Shown in pieces: positions 3,831 through 13,339 of a stretch of DNA of 36,004 bases. The DNA lies in IMG/VR virus record IMGVR_UViG_3300042349_000296, positions 1 to 36,004 of that record, one strand, 5' to 3'. A program made the translations under genes and the position numbers. Position 1 is the stretch's first letter, and every line of letters begins with the position of its first letter. The notes beneath the pieces were generated by a model. It worked only from the letters and a program-made list of their open reading frames with translations. It had not been told where the DNA came from and made no database searches. The stretch is from a virus.

Positions 3831-4369
3831 GACACTTTACCTTTCATCTCATTGATAACAGTAGATAACATTCTATCTTTACCTTGAGAAGACTTACTAG
3901 AACCATAGAAGAATGAAAACATTTGTGCTATTATAGTACCAAGTAAGAAGCCAAGAATAGTATCAGCAAATCTTACATTAGCATCAGGTATTTCTATAAA
4001 TGTAATACCTAAAATATAAATAGTACAAAATGTGCTCCAAGCTATTGCAAAGTAATAAATAAATCTTTTACTAAAAGTATCTTCTTGACTTAATGCTTGT
4101 ACTTGCATATTACGAGCATCTTGATCTGAGGCTAAACCTTCTTGTAAATATTGTAAAGAAAGCTGATCATCATTCTGTCTAAGTCTGATTAACTCTTCTT
4201 CATGATCCATTTCAGCCTGGCGTAATGCTGTAAAGTCAGCACTAGTTAATTCAGGTTTTGAGAGATCAATACCTGTCTTTTCAGATACCCAATCTTTACC
4301 TTTAGCTAATACAGCATTACCTAAAAGATTAAGTCCCTGGCTGAGTAAGGTTGCTACTATTGGAAGCAT
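3827..4369 (-). CDS. Probable holin, two C-terminal membrane helices, 180 aa
   Basis: Start is the ATG at 4369 (MLPIVATLL) with GAGG six bases upstream; the frame could open 19 codons earlier, without a comparable site. Residues 5-20 are hydrophobic. A charged helical region follows (about 45-95). Two membrane helices lie at about 103-125 and 135-155, and the protein ends FFYGSSKSSQGK plus a short basic tail. A DTILGFLLGTIIAQ helix followed by a GSSKxS motif is, as I recall, seen in phage holins beside endolysins. It would permeabilise the inner membrane for the M15 enzyme, whose start overlaps its stop. The upstream 59-aa gene overlaps its first 41 bases. Confidence 0.72.
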   Translation of the reverse strand: MLPIVATLLSQGLNLLGNAVLAKGKDWVSEKTGIDLSKPELTSADFTALRQAEMDHEEELIRLRQNDDQLSLQYLQEGLASDQDARNMQVQALSQEDTFSKRFIYYFAIAWSTFCTIYILGITFIEIPDANVRFADTILGFLLGTIIAQMFSFFYGSSKSSQGKDRMLSTVINEMKGKVS

Positions 4370-4508
4370 CGTTAGCCTCTTTTTGTTGTGCTTGAACTTG
4401 ACCAACAACCTTATTAAGAAGTACATTTACTTCTTTGAAAGGTCTTTCGACTAATGCATCTATAATACTTTGAACTTCTTTTTCATCCAATACAATAGTA
4501 TAAGACAT
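4329..4508 (-). CDS. Small conserved-looking protein before the holin, 59 aa
   Basis: ATG at 4508-4506 with AAAGAG six bases upstream opens a 59-codon frame ending in TAA at 4331-4329. The product opens SYTIVLDEKEVQSIIDALVE and continues RPFKEVNVLLNKVVGQVQAQ: a short strand, then two helices ending in a Q-rich stretch. I recall tiny phage proteins of this shape (VxLxxxEVQxIxxAL...PxKxxxxLxxKLxxQ) in the same place upstream of holin genes; their function is unknown to me. It overlaps the holin start by 41 bases in another frame, which suggests coupled translation. Confidence 0.75.
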   Translation of the reverse strand: MSYTIVLDEKEVQSIIDALVERPFKEVNVLLNKVVGQVQAQQKEANDASNSSNLTQPGT

Positions 4509-4573
4509 AATATCTCTTTCCTTATTAATGAATAAACTGCCTATAAATTACAATAATAAAGGGGGCAGTCCTA

Positions 4574-4589
4574 GGGTTAATTTAACGGG
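4574..4589 (-). repeat. 16-bp repeat with a GTTAA-A-TTAAC palindrome, copy 1
   Basis: On the minus strand CCCGTTAAATTAACCC, 10 bases after the stop codon of the 122-aa gene. An identical 16-mer is at 32397-32412, just after the RNA polymerase stop. The core is a near-perfect palindrome around one A. Confidence 0.6.
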
Positions 4590-4598
4590 ATAGGATAA

Positions 4599-4967
4599 TC
4601 ACTGAACAATTTCAACAAAGCCGGTTTCTGGAGTATAGTGCAAGCTATGTCCAGCATTTATAGCCATACTTGCTAAAATAAATTCATCTCCATTTGAAAT
4701 AATTTTTATTTTTGTGTTATGAGTAACTGTATCTATATTATGTACACTAAGGAAATCAATTGCTCGCCCAGGAACTTCAAGAGGCGCTGGACAGATTGTA
4801 ACATTAGTTGTACCATTTGTATCTGCCTTAAAACTCTTTTGAATTGACGGTATTCTGCCATCTAAGGATATTTTATCAATTACTGATACAAATACTTTCA
4901 TTGCAGTTGTACTATGTGCTTGTCCAAGCGAAATTGCTAAAGATTCTTTAGGCGTAATTATTAACAT
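4599..4967 (-). CDS. Small beta-rich protein, probably tail-fibre associated, 122 aa
   Basis: The product is mostly short beta strands: ISLDGRIPSIQKSFKADT, NVTICPAPLEVPGRAI, KIKIISNGDEFILASMAI, and it ends HSLHYTPETGFVEIVQ. There is no membrane segment or catalytic motif. Location after the fibre genes and before the lysis genes suggests a small virion decoration or fibre accessory protein, which is inference. The ATG at 4967 follows AGGAG. A structured, GC-rich spacer (4968-5101) lies upstream. Confidence 0.65.
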   Translation of the reverse strand: MLIITPKESLAISLGQAHSTTAMKVFVSVIDKISLDGRIPSIQKSFKADTNGTTNVTICPAPLEVPGRAIDFLSVHNIDTVTHNTKIKIISNGDEFILASMAINAGHSLHYTPETGFVEIVQ

Positions 4968-5101
4968 TTAATACTCCTGTATTAATTTTTAGACTATTGA
5001 AAATAGTCACTTCCAGGGGCCACAGAGACAGACGCAGAGTCAGCCCATGGCCAGGATAATGGGTTACCACTTACCCTGGCACACGGGCACACTCCGGCTG
5101 T
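4968..5101 (-). other. Structured, GC-rich spacer between the 111-aa and 122-aa genes
   Basis: CCAGGGTAA (5079-5071) pairs with TTATCCTGG (5059-5051) with one G-U to give a 9-bp stem. GTGTGCC occurs twice in 5080-5095. A perfect 7-bp hairpin with a three-base loop, GACTATT-TTC-AATAGTC, lies at 5007-4991, about 30 bases before the next ATG. G+C is well above the flanking genes. There is no ORF and no T tract after the hairpins. Confidence 0.45.
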
Positions 5102-5437
5102 TTATGGGCCAGTTTCGGGCACTACCGCCTGATCTCTAGCTACAGCCAATTGCATATATAATGAATATAGAATATTATAAAGGTCTTGATACATAATTTC
5201 TTCACCTGTTGGAAGTCCTGTTACTGGATCAAGTATATTTATAACTCGAGAGGGATCAGAAAATGATTCTTGTAAAGCTCCTTTTGGCTCTACTATCATT
5301 TTACCATTTCCTAAATCAATCGCTTCCTCTTCAAGAAATATTGCTAACTTATCTCCTTGAATTGGGTTTCTAAGTTCAACTTTATAACATCTTTGCCATG
5401 CAGTACCTACTACAGACGTTTCTTGATAATTTGCCAT
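5102..5437 (-). CDS. Conserved-looking phage protein beside the tail fibre, 111 aa
   Basis: The product starts ANYQETSVVGTAWQRCYKVE and continues NPIQGDKLAIFLEEEAIDLG, with an ILDPVTGLPTGEEIMYQDLY stretch and a helical end (YNILYSLYMQLAVARDQA). I recall similar roughly 110-residue proteins next to tail-fibre genes in other phages (NYQETSVxGxxWxRC opening, LDPxTGxPTG middle). Their role is not known to me; virion component or fibre-assembly factor are both possible. The start has AGGAG seven bases upstream and lies 15 bases after the fibre stop, so it is in the tail operon. Confidence 0.75.
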   Translation of the reverse strand: MANYQETSVVGTAWQRCYKVELRNPIQGDKLAIFLEEEAIDLGNGKMIVEPKGALQESFSDPSRVINILDPVTGLPTGEEIMYQDLYNILYSLYMQLAVARDQAVVPETGP

Positions 5438-5451
5438 ATTATTCTCCTATG

Positions 5452-8400
5452 TTATGCAAAGCTACCTTGAGTAGCTGATATTCGTTTAATACTGTAGTAA
5501 CTTCCCGTTAATGGGGTAGCACTACCCGCACTACAAGCTATTTGTAAGTTAAATGTTGTAGCTGAGTTAGTATGTACTTTTCCTTTTATAAAATATACAT
5601 GGTTAACCCCAGCTGATAAGCTAGCTGTAGCTCCAAAAGCTATGCTTGCAAGGTTTTGAGAAGAAGTACTTAAAGATTGAGGTGTTCCGGCTCCTACACC
5701 AGTTGCTGGAGTTCCTATGAGTCGAGCAAAGATTAAAGTAGGTGCTGAAGACGCCAATAAAGTAAAGGTGACTGTACCTGCAGTAGTCTTTGTAAAATAA
5801 ACATGAAACTCAACATCATAAACAGAACTTGCAGCTAAGTTTATAGCACTTGTAGCACCATAAAAGTTAGCTGCTGGAGTAGTTATTGCCGTACCGTTTG
5901 CTGCTAATCTACGTATATGGTTTATACTTACACTACCTCTTCCAGAAGTAGTTTCTCTAGTAGCATAGAAGAAACTACCATCATACTCAACTCTGCCAGC
6001 CGCTGCAGTAGTTAAGTTAGTTCCAGAAGCAAAAGTTAGAGGTGCAACTGTTGCTGTACCAGTAGTAAGAGTAGTTGTAGCACCAGATACAGTTATTCCA
6101 TTTGAAAATGTAGTAAGTCCAGAAAATGTATTTGTAGCATTAAGTAGCGGTATAGCAGCACCAGAGGTACCTACTGCATTTCCACTTAATAAACTTGCAT
6201 TTAAATTAGGCACAACTGTATTAGATACAACTGATAAAGGCGCAGTTCCAGTAGTTACAGTACTAACTAGCTGTCCTGTAGTACTAATATTTCCGGGAGC
6301 ACTTAAAACTCCTGCACTACCAAAACTCCACGTATATGCATTATTTGCTGATTGAATACTTACAAAAGAATTGACATTCGTACCTGAATTAATAACAAGC
6401 CAAGGTGTTGATATATTAAAAGCCCCTTGAGTTATTGTAGCAGGTACTGTACCAAAGTCTTTACTATGAATCTTAATTAAACCGTTACTCGCTACTCCTC
6501 CTGTTTGTGCCGCAAGAACTTCTAAAATACCGTATATATCTGTAGTAGTATCCGAAGTGGCACTACCAATATTTATATTTGTAGTAGAACCAGATACTCC
6601 ACTTATACCAATATTTATAGTTTTTGTTGCAGCACTGACGGTAGCTCCAGTGCCTAAACCATAAGTCCCACTTCCCGTAGAAGTTCCTACAGTTACAGTA
6701 CCTCCACTAAAAATAGTATTACCACTAAAAGTATTTACACCATTACATAGCGGAATAGTTGCTCCACTTGTTCCTATAGAGTTACCCGCTAATTGACTAG
6801 CATTTAAATTAGTAACTTGAATAGTAGATGCGACTGTAAACGGGGCTGCAGCAGTATTATTAAATGCTACGGTTTGACCAGCAGTAAAAGTTGCTCCCCC
6901 ATCCGCTGTAATGGAACCCTTTGCTGTAAGTCTTTCTGTGAAAAATATACTAGATCCAACGGTTGCTGTATACTGCGCTGTTCCAGTAGATCCTACTGTG
7001 CTTCCACTTTCATACGTTATAGTATGCGACCCATTATTCGCGTAACAATCTATCTCTATTTGATATTCTGTATTTGCAAACTGATTTTGTATTTGAATTT
7101 CATAAGAACCTACTGCAGTTTTAACAGCACGTATCCTATCACTCGGTCCTCTAACTACACAATTGTCAGGAGTATCTGCAGTAGTTGACTCGGTACGTAT
7201 ACATGCAACCATGTAAGTTTCAAAGTCAGCGTTAACAGAAGTAGTAGTAGCATGGTTTGCATTTGGATCTACAACTCGTATTCTAAAACCTACTGTAGAA
7301 AAGCTAATATTAGCTAATGAAGCAACTACTATTCTTCTCCAAGTACCAGCAACGTCACTTCCAAAATCTAAGTTTATTTTATAAGTTGGAAAGTGTTCAT
7401 TTCCATGATTAACTCCTTTTGAAAAAGTAGCTAATCCGGAAAAGGTTTGAGCCCCTGTCCAAGTATTAGTTCCACCAAGATATGCAACTGTTCCGCCAGC
7501 ACCAAAAGCAACAGAACTAGCATCAGTACCTGTAAATGTTAATGTATTTGAAACAGTTAATGTCTTAGATGTAGTACCACCAGCTATTGTAAAGCCGGTT
7601 GCAGCTGCTGTTAAAGTAAGTCCATTATATGTCTTGCCTGTTAATGTTGAAGCAATCTTATTATCAGCAATAACAGTAGCATTCCAAGTACCTGTTCCAA
7701 TTGTACCTACAGTAGTTATATTAGCAGAGCCTGCCCAAGTAGATAAAGCTGTATTTTCTACGTTACCAATAGATAGCATTGTTCTTGCTGTTGCGGTGCT
7801 TAATACTTCAACGTTTCCTGTAGCTGCTGTATTTCTTCCTAAGAAAGATGCAGTGGCCATTTGAGCCATCATAGAAAGGGTAACAGCATTAGCAGCAATT
7901 GTCGTAGCAAAAGAACCTGTACCACTACCAGTAACGTTGCCTGTTAGTGTTATAGTTTGGTCACCACTATTTGTTCCAGTTAAGCCTAAATCAGTCTTAA
8001 GTGTAGCTAATGTTTGTACTTCAGGATCACCTGTAGCAGCAGTCTTTCTATAAAATACAGTACCCGTTGCTACATCTGCCATCATAGCTAAAGTAACGGC
8101 ATTGGCAGCAATAGTGGTAGCAAATGATCCAGTACCACTTCCGGTAACATTACCTGTTAACGTTATAGTTTGATCACCAGTATTAGTTCCTGAAATAGAT
8201 CCAGTATTTGCTATTGTCAATGTTGTACTAGCATTTGTAAAACTTAAAGTACCACTATTCGTACTTATTGTAAGTGTTCTTCCTGCATTGTTTACACCAG
8301 TACCCCCATATGTAGATCCTATTAAAGATCCTTGCCAAGTACCTGTACCTATTGTACCTACTGTTGTTATATTTGCTGAACCTGCCCATGTTGATAGTGC

Positions 8401-11400
8401 AGTATTTTCAACATTACTTAATCCAACATCAGCTTTAGCTATAGCACTCCAAACAGGAGCAGCACTTATTGTACCATTTCCTGTTTGATTCAAGAACATT
8501 TTGGTAGTAGTTGTATTACCAGCTAAGAATGTAGTATCATTTACAGCATTTTGATAAGGCAATGAACCTAACAAGCCACCAGTAAGATCTGCTGCAGCTC
8601 CTACTGAAGGAGCAGCCCATGTACCATCTGCTCTAAGGAAGTTAGCAGTGCCTCCTCCGCCTATATTACTATTAGTAGTAAGCAATCCTGTTTCATCAAT
8701 TGTCATTTTTACTGTTGGAGCAGCTGTAGAAGATCCTGTATAAAATTCAAGGTTAGCTCCTACAAAACTAGCGCCTACAGCGGTTACTTTAGAACTTATT
8801 CTAGCTGCTTCTACAAATGCTGAACTTAATGCTCCAGAAAATCTTATATTACCTAAAGCATTATTTACAACAACGTTTCCGTATGTATTGATACCTGATG
8901 CAGAACTTGATCTTACAAATTCAATATTACCTGAACCTGTAGCAGCACTATTCCAAAAACCAATTATCATACCAGCATTTACAGCAGTTTGGCTATGCAT
9001 TTGAATTAAAGAATTGGCTGTTAAATAGCTGCCAGGAAAGTTTAATTCAGTATTGATTGTAAGTATGCCAGGAATATAAACAGGTCTATTTGTACCAGGT
9101 GTAATACTTAATGCTAATGCACCATTAGCTGTAAAATCTATTCTACCTGTAACTGATTGATAAATACCAGTATTAGGATTTCCTTCAAAGAATAATGACG
9201 GAGCTGTTGCACTAGTATTAGTTGGTATTTGTAGTTTAGCTGCTTTTAATGCTAATGTAGCGCTTGAATGTGTGTATTGAATACCAGCAGTGCCAGAGTT
9301 AGTAAGAATATCAATATTATTGGTTCCGCTACCTGTTTGAGCACTTAAAGCATTTCCTATAATAATGTTGTTACTACCAGAAGTAACATTAGTTCCAGAA
9401 TTGTAGCCTATTATTATATTATTAGTTCCAGTATAGGTTCCTCCAAACCCCGTAACGTTACCTGCGCCATTTCCTATTACTATAGAGCTAGATGTACCAG
9501 TAGCATTAGCTCCTATTACAATAGCTGAACTACAGTCATCTATTCCTATAGCTTGCGAACCAACAAAAGTATTATATTTAAACCCCGCAGTAAGAGCTGA
9601 AGACCCGGAAGATTGACCTATATAAACAGAGTAACCAGGTAAATAAGTACTAGATGAATTAATACTTGCTCCTATAAATACAGAACCAGAACTTACTGTA
9701 GTAGCCACATCTCCAATATTTGAACCAACTAGTATGTTGTAGCTACCTATAGAAGTACAATTATTTAGTATTTGATAACCTATAGCAGTATTTCCAATTG
9801 AAACACTAGTGGCTAAACTAAGGGTCCCCGATCCTATCAAGGTTTGTCCAGTTACTTGAACATTTGATGTATAAGTCTTCAGTACATCTTTTCCTAGAAG
9901 AATATTATTTATTCCTTTTTTTATTAAGGGACCTGTATCTCTTCCTATTGCAATATTATCGTTACTGCCTCCTAACGCGTTTACACTGGCCAAACTTTTT
10001 AAAGCATTAGTGCCTATTGCTACATTATTGGATTTAGTTGACGTACCTACTTGTGGAGACTGTAAAGCATATTGTCCAAAAGCTAAATTATTATTTCCAT
10101 AAGTAGAATCTACTCCACCGGTGGTTGTATCACCAATAGAATAATTATCTTGATTAGCATTACCAAATATTCTTACACCATCTCCTGTATCAAATAGGAC
10201 AGTATCACCAGTTTTTAATTGACCTCTAACTGTAACATTAGTATATTCAGCATTTCCATTACCTTTTATTTGCCAACCATAATATAAAGTATAAGTTAAG
10301 CCAGTAGGTGTACCAATTGCTGTTACTATTGCTGTTCCATCTTGTTTTGTCAATGTAAATGTTGTAGTTCCATTTGTAGTACTTATTTTATATGTAGTTG
10401 GATTAGTATATCCTGTAATGCCACCAGTGCCTCCTAATGTACCACTTATTGTAACAAGCATACCTGCATATAATGTGGTTGTAGCACATTGAAATGCACC
10501 AGCAATACTTGTAATTTGAACAGAAGAAAGAGTTGTACCTGATCTAAAAGTACTTGATTGTATTACTGAATTTACATCATTTAAAGTTATAGTATGAGAA
10601 CCAATTGTGCCTGCTACTAATTTTGCAGCAGAAATTTCACCTTCAACCCATCCTCCACTTATATAATATTTTGTAACTTTTGTTCCAGTAGTTGTATCAT
10701 ACCAAATATCTCCATTTTGGGGAGTTGATGGTGCGCTTGTTCCAGTTGTAACTATATTTTTAGTAGCGCCTGCAGCAGCAGTTGACTTATCTAATCTAAC
10801 TACATTTATAGTATCTTCATAAGCAATTGAATTATAAGTAACAATACATTTAATTCTTGCTCCAGATGCTGAACCAAAAGCAGCAGAAGTTAATGTATAA
10901 GTTGCTGTTGTTACGGTATTAGTGCCATCTTTAGACCATTGGTATGTTTGCCCAGTCATTCCTGTACAAACTGCTGTAAATATAATATCTGTAGATAAGC
11001 TAGCAGTACCATCTGTAAATGTAAATACAGCTTCTCTATTAGGACTTAAAGATACTGTAGGTCCAATATTACCTTGTTTACCTTTGGATAAAGAAAACTT
11101 TTTAGTTAAAGTCGTACCTTTTTTAGTTGCCGTAATTGTTACATCACCAGTATCTTGAGATAAAGCTGAGATTGTATAAATTTGGTTATAAGTTCCTGAT
11201 TGTGTTGTAGTTGTATTGTTCTCTGTTTTAGTAAATGTCCAATTTGCTGTATCATCTACAGTACCTAAATATACTGAGGCAGTGGTAACAGCATTGGTAA
11301 ACACTCCACTATTTCCACTAGAGTCAGTAGGTACAACAAAAGCTTCTTTTGTAAGTACCATTGTAACATCATCGGACAGATCAACTACTGTTGTTTGACC

Positions 11401-11424
11401 ACTACTTGTCAATATATTTGCCAT
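5452..11424 (-). CDS. Large tail fibre, 1990 aa, with YadA-like repeats
   Basis: The N-terminus (MANILTSSGQTTVVD) is nearly the same as that of the next fibre upstream (11432-13339), so both probably dock on the same tail-tip partner. Immunoglobulin-like strands follow. Residues about 440-690 hold many NNIAIG / NNIIIG units (for example SNNVAIGTNAL, TNNIIIGYNSG) like the left-handed beta-roll of YadA-type trimeric adhesins. The middle carries two pairs of near-identical repeats (7682-8416). The low-complexity Ser/Thr/Gly composition is typical of trimeric phage fibres. The C-terminal 160 residues look like a separate beta domain ending SYYSIKRISATQGSFA and may bind the receptor. No S74-type cleaved chaperone motif is seen. 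Confidence 0.85.
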   Translation of the reverse strand: MANILTSSGQTTVVDLSDDVTMVLTKEAFVVPTDSSGNSGVFTNAVTTASVYLGTVDDTANWTFTKTENNTTTTQSGTYNQIYTISALSQDTGDVTITATKKGTTLTKKFSLSKGKQGNIGPTVSLSPNREAVFTFTDGTASLSTDIIFTAVCTGMTGQTYQWSKDGTNTVTTATYTLTSAAFGSASGARIKCIVTYNSIAYEDTINVVRLDKSTAAAGATKNIVTTGTSAPSTPQNGDIWYDTTTGTKVTKYYISGGWVEGEISAAKLVAGTIGSHTITLNDVNSVIQSSTFRSGTTLSSVQITSIAGAFQCATTTLYAGMLVTISGTLGGTGGITGYTNPTTYKISTTNGTTTFTLTKQDGTAIVTAIGTPTGLTYTLYYGWQIKGNGNAEYTNVTVRGQLKTGDTVLFDTGDGVRIFGNANQDNYSIGDTTTGGVDSTYGNNNLAFGQYALQSPQVGTSTKSNNVAIGTNALKSLASVNALGGSNDNIAIGRDTGPLIKKGINNILLGKDVLKTYTSNVQVTGQTLIGSGTLSLATSVSIGNTAIGYQILNNCTSIGSYNILVGSNIGDVATTVSSGSVFIGASINSSSTYLPGYSVYIGQSSGSSALTAGFKYNTFVGSQAIGIDDCSSAIVIGANATGTSSSIVIGNGAGNVTGFGGTYTGTNNIIIGYNSGTNVTSGSNNIIIGNALSAQTGSGTNNIDILTNSGTAGIQYTHSSATLALKAAKLQIPTNTSATAPSLFFEGNPNTGIYQSVTGRIDFTANGALALSITPGTNRPVYIPGILTINTELNFPGSYLTANSLIQMHSQTAVNAGMIIGFWNSAATGSGNIEFVRSSSASGINTYGNVVVNNALGNIRFSGALSSAFVEAARISSKVTAVGASFVGANLEFYTGSSTAAPTVKMTIDETGLLTTNSNIGGGGTANFLRADGTWAAPSVGAAADLTGGLLGSLPYQNAVNDTTFLAGNTTTTKMFLNQTGNGTISAAPVWSAIAKADVGLSNVENTALSTWAGSANITTVGTIGTGTWQGSLIGSTYGGTGVNNAGRTLTISTNSGTLSFTNASTTLTIANTGSISGTNTGDQTITLTGNVTGSGTGSFATTIAANAVTLAMMADVATGTVFYRKTAATGDPEVQTLATLKTDLGLTGTNSGDQTITLTGNVTGSGTGSFATTIAANAVTLSMMAQMATASFLGRNTAATGNVEVLSTATARTMLSIGNVENTALSTWAGSANITTVGTIGTGTWNATVIADNKIASTLTGKTYNGLTLTAAATGFTIAGGTTSKTLTVSNTLTFTGTDASSVAFGAGGTVAYLGGTNTWTGAQTFSGLATFSKGVNHGNEHFPTYKINLDFGSDVAGTWRRIVVASLANISFSTVGFRIRVVDPNANHATTTSVNADFETYMVACIRTESTTADTPDNCVVRGPSDRIRAVKTAVGSYEIQIQNQFANTEYQIEIDCYANNGSHTITYESGSTVGSTGTAQYTATVGSSIFFTERLTAKGSITADGGATFTAGQTVAFNNTAAAPFTVASTIQVTNLNASQLAGNSIGTSGATIPLCNGVNTFSGNTIFSGGTVTVGTSTGSGTYGLGTGATVSAATKTINIGISGVSGSTTNINIGSATSDTTTDIYGILEVLAAQTGGVASNGLIKIHSKDFGTVPATITQGAFNISTPWLVINSGTNVNSFVSIQSANNAYTWSFGSAGVLSAPGNISTTGQLVSTVTTGTAPLSVVSNTVVPNLNASLLSGNAVGTSGAAIPLLNATNTFSGLTTFSNGITVSGATTTLTTGTATVAPLTFASGTNLTTAAAGRVEYDGSFFYATRETTSGRGSVSINHIRRLAANGTAITTPAANFYGATSAINLAASSVYDVEFHVYFTKTTAGTVTFTLLASSAPTLIFARLIGTPATGVGAGTPQSLSTSSQNLASIAFGATASLSAGVNHVYFIKGKVHTNSATTFNLQIACSAGSATPLTGSYYSIKRISATQGSFA
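7682..8416 (-). repeat. Internal duplicated modules in the large fibre gene
   Basis: A 28-residue unit starting NVENTALSTWAGSANITTVG is encoded at about 8332-8416 and again at 7682-7766. A 34-residue unit starting GDQTITLTGNVTGSGTGSFA is encoded at about 8079-8180 and again at 7864-7966. The protein copies are almost identical while the DNA differs at many third positions, which implies an old duplication kept by selection. Confidence 0.8.
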
Positions 11425-11431
11425 TGTAACC

Positions 11432-13339
11432 TCAACTTACACTATTTAATACGTCATCTGCGTAATAATCGCATTGTAAAAATGATCTTACTGCCATAGA
11501 ATCAGCTGTTAATAAAATACCAGGCCCAGCGGTAGCATCTGCGGTTGTTATACGTCTTAGTTTTCCACTTAACATTGATGCATTACTTACTGGAAAATAA
11601 GCATTTGCTGCAACAGTAGGTGCTGTATTGTCATCTTCTTTAGTAAGCCAAAGCTTGGTACAATCTTTTGGTAACCTTACAACTACGTTTGTAGTACTAG
11701 CTGATGCTACTTCGTAATATCGATAAAAACCTCCTGAGGCCGCTTTTACTCTAATTATATCTCCTGCTGCTAGACCAGTTACAGATACTGTACATGTAAA
11801 TGTTAAAGTCCCTGGTGTCCACGCAGTAGTTCCACTTAACGTGTAATCAGTTGCGCCAGTATCTAAAGTTAATTGCCTTGTTACGATACCTTGATTTGCT
11901 TGAGTAGAACACCAAAACATTTTCCCACCAGCAAAGTCACTTGTTGCTTGAGGCGGATATGCTTGTCCAGTAGCTGAAGTATCTAGCCATGTATATTCTA
12001 CTGTTGGTGTTGAATCAATTGTTATTGATGTAGTACCACCACCAGATGCTACAACATAATATCTTTCTCTTGCACCTAAGACTACTTTTACCAAATCACC
12101 AACTGAAGCTGTAAATGCTGTACCTAATGTAAATACTGCTGATGCACCTGTTGTATGAGAAGAAATAGTAGCTACACGTGTGGTATCAGGAACAGCTGCT
12201 CCTCTTTGACCACTATTTGTTATATAGCTCCATTTAAATGATGTGGTTTTTTGTGTTAAGTTCCAAACACGACTACCTCTAAAGGGAACTGGATATAAAT
12301 ATGTTGAACCGCTTGTATTTTTAAAAGAAGTAGTCGTTGTTGATCTGACCTCTACTCTTACAGGATCTGTCTTATCTCGTATTGTTATATAACCATCATA
12401 TGTGTCTCCTAATGATGAATCTGTAATTACACATTTTAATAATAAAGTTCCATTTACTGCAGCATCATAAAATACTACAGCCGCTGCATCTGATGCTGTA
12501 CCATCTGTAGGAGCATAAATTGAAACTGCATTTATACTACCAGTGATTACCTGTCCACCCGTTGCTAATAAGTTAGTGGTATCATTAAAATCACTGTTTT
12601 GAACTGCAGTACTGTTTTTAAATCGCCAAAAACCTTTTGCTACATCTAGGTTGTTATGATCTAACTGATCACTTGCTGCAAAAGGATATGCAAACCACTT
12701 GTATGTTAAATTTGTAGTATCTTTAGCACCACCTCTGTAAAGTTCTGCACCTACACATCCATAATTCATGCTTCCAGTTGAGCTATCTACTGACGGAACT
12801 ACAGTATCGTTTCCAACAAACTTTATATAAGTAGCGTTTGTACCTAATATTGTTAGTGTAAAAGGTATTGCTATTTGTATTTTTTGTTGCAAACTCGTTC
12901 TAGGATCAGTATATATTGCTTCAAAATAAATTGTTCTTATTTTTGTAGTAGCGTCTACAACTAAGTTATTTGCTATGCTTAAAGTTGGAGCATTTGTAAC
13001 TACAGAGGTTATACCAACAGCCCAAGAGGGCGTTGCTGGAGTTCCGTTTAACTCTGAACCACCAACAGTTGTACCCCATTTTGCGCTACTAATTGTAATA
13101 GTGCCAGTTTGCTCTACTTCGCCCGAAGTACCTGCAATATAAATCTTTGGTGTTAAAGTTAATGCAGTTCCACCAGCACCTGTATTTCTATTCGGATTAA
13201 ACTGGGGATTTGCTGAGCTATCGTATGTTTGCGATATACCATTAGCAGTATCTGAATATATCCATTTTACATAAGCAACAGTTGAGTCAAACTCATCTAA
13301 AACTGTTGTTTGTCCTGAACTAACAAGTAAATTAGCCAT
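11432..13339 (-). CDS. Tail fibre or tail-tip protein, 635 aa
   Basis: The N-terminus MANLLVSSGQTTVLDEFD matches that of the 1990-aa fibre, while the rest differs. The body is beta-rich with immunoglobulin-like stretches (LTPKIYIAGTSGEVEQTG, AAAVVFYDAAVNGTLLLK) and two similar units containing a glycine-rich YYVVASGGGTTSITID and a YRYYEVASASTTNVVV strand. These look like tandem domains. Its ATG overlaps the stop of the gpJ-like tip gene (TAATG at 13339), which ties its translation to that gene and supports tip attachment. It ends seven bases before the large fibre. It could be a short fibre or an adaptor; no enzyme motif is seen. Confidence 0.75.
   Translation of the reverse strand: MANLLVSSGQTTVLDEFDSTVAYVKWIYSDTANGISQTYDSSANPQFNPNRNTGAGGTALTLTPKIYIAGTSGEVEQTGTITISSAKWGTTVGGSELNGTPATPSWAVGITSVVTNAPTLSIANNLVVDATTKIRTIYFEAIYTDPRTSLQQKIQIAIPFTLTILGTNATYIKFVGNDTVVPSVDSSTGSMNYGCVGAELYRGGAKDTTNLTYKWFAYPFAASDQLDHNNLDVAKGFWRFKNSTAVQNSDFNDTTNLLATGGQVITGSINAVSIYAPTDGTASDAAAVVFYDAAVNGTLLLKCVITDSSLGDTYDGYITIRDKTDPVRVEVRSTTTTSFKNTSGSTYLYPVPFRGSRVWNLTQKTTSFKWSYITNSGQRGAAVPDTTRVATISSHTTGASAVFTLGTAFTASVGDLVKVVLGARERYYVVASGGGTTSITIDSTPTVEYTWLDTSATGQAYPPQATSDFAGGKMFWCSTQANQGIVTRQLTLDTGATDYTLSGTTAWTPGTLTFTCTVSVTGLAAGDIIRVKAASGGFYRYYEVASASTTNVVVRLPKDCTKLWLTKEDDNTAPTVAANAYFPVSNASMLSGKLRRITTADATAGPGILLTADSMAVRSFLQCDYYADDVLNSVS

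Noticed and set aside
5452-11424. Several + strand open frames within the fibre and tip genes (for example 6817-7188, 7634-7864, 13628-13870)
   Set aside because: They are antisense shadows of low-complexity coding regions and lack ribosome sites or recognisable products.
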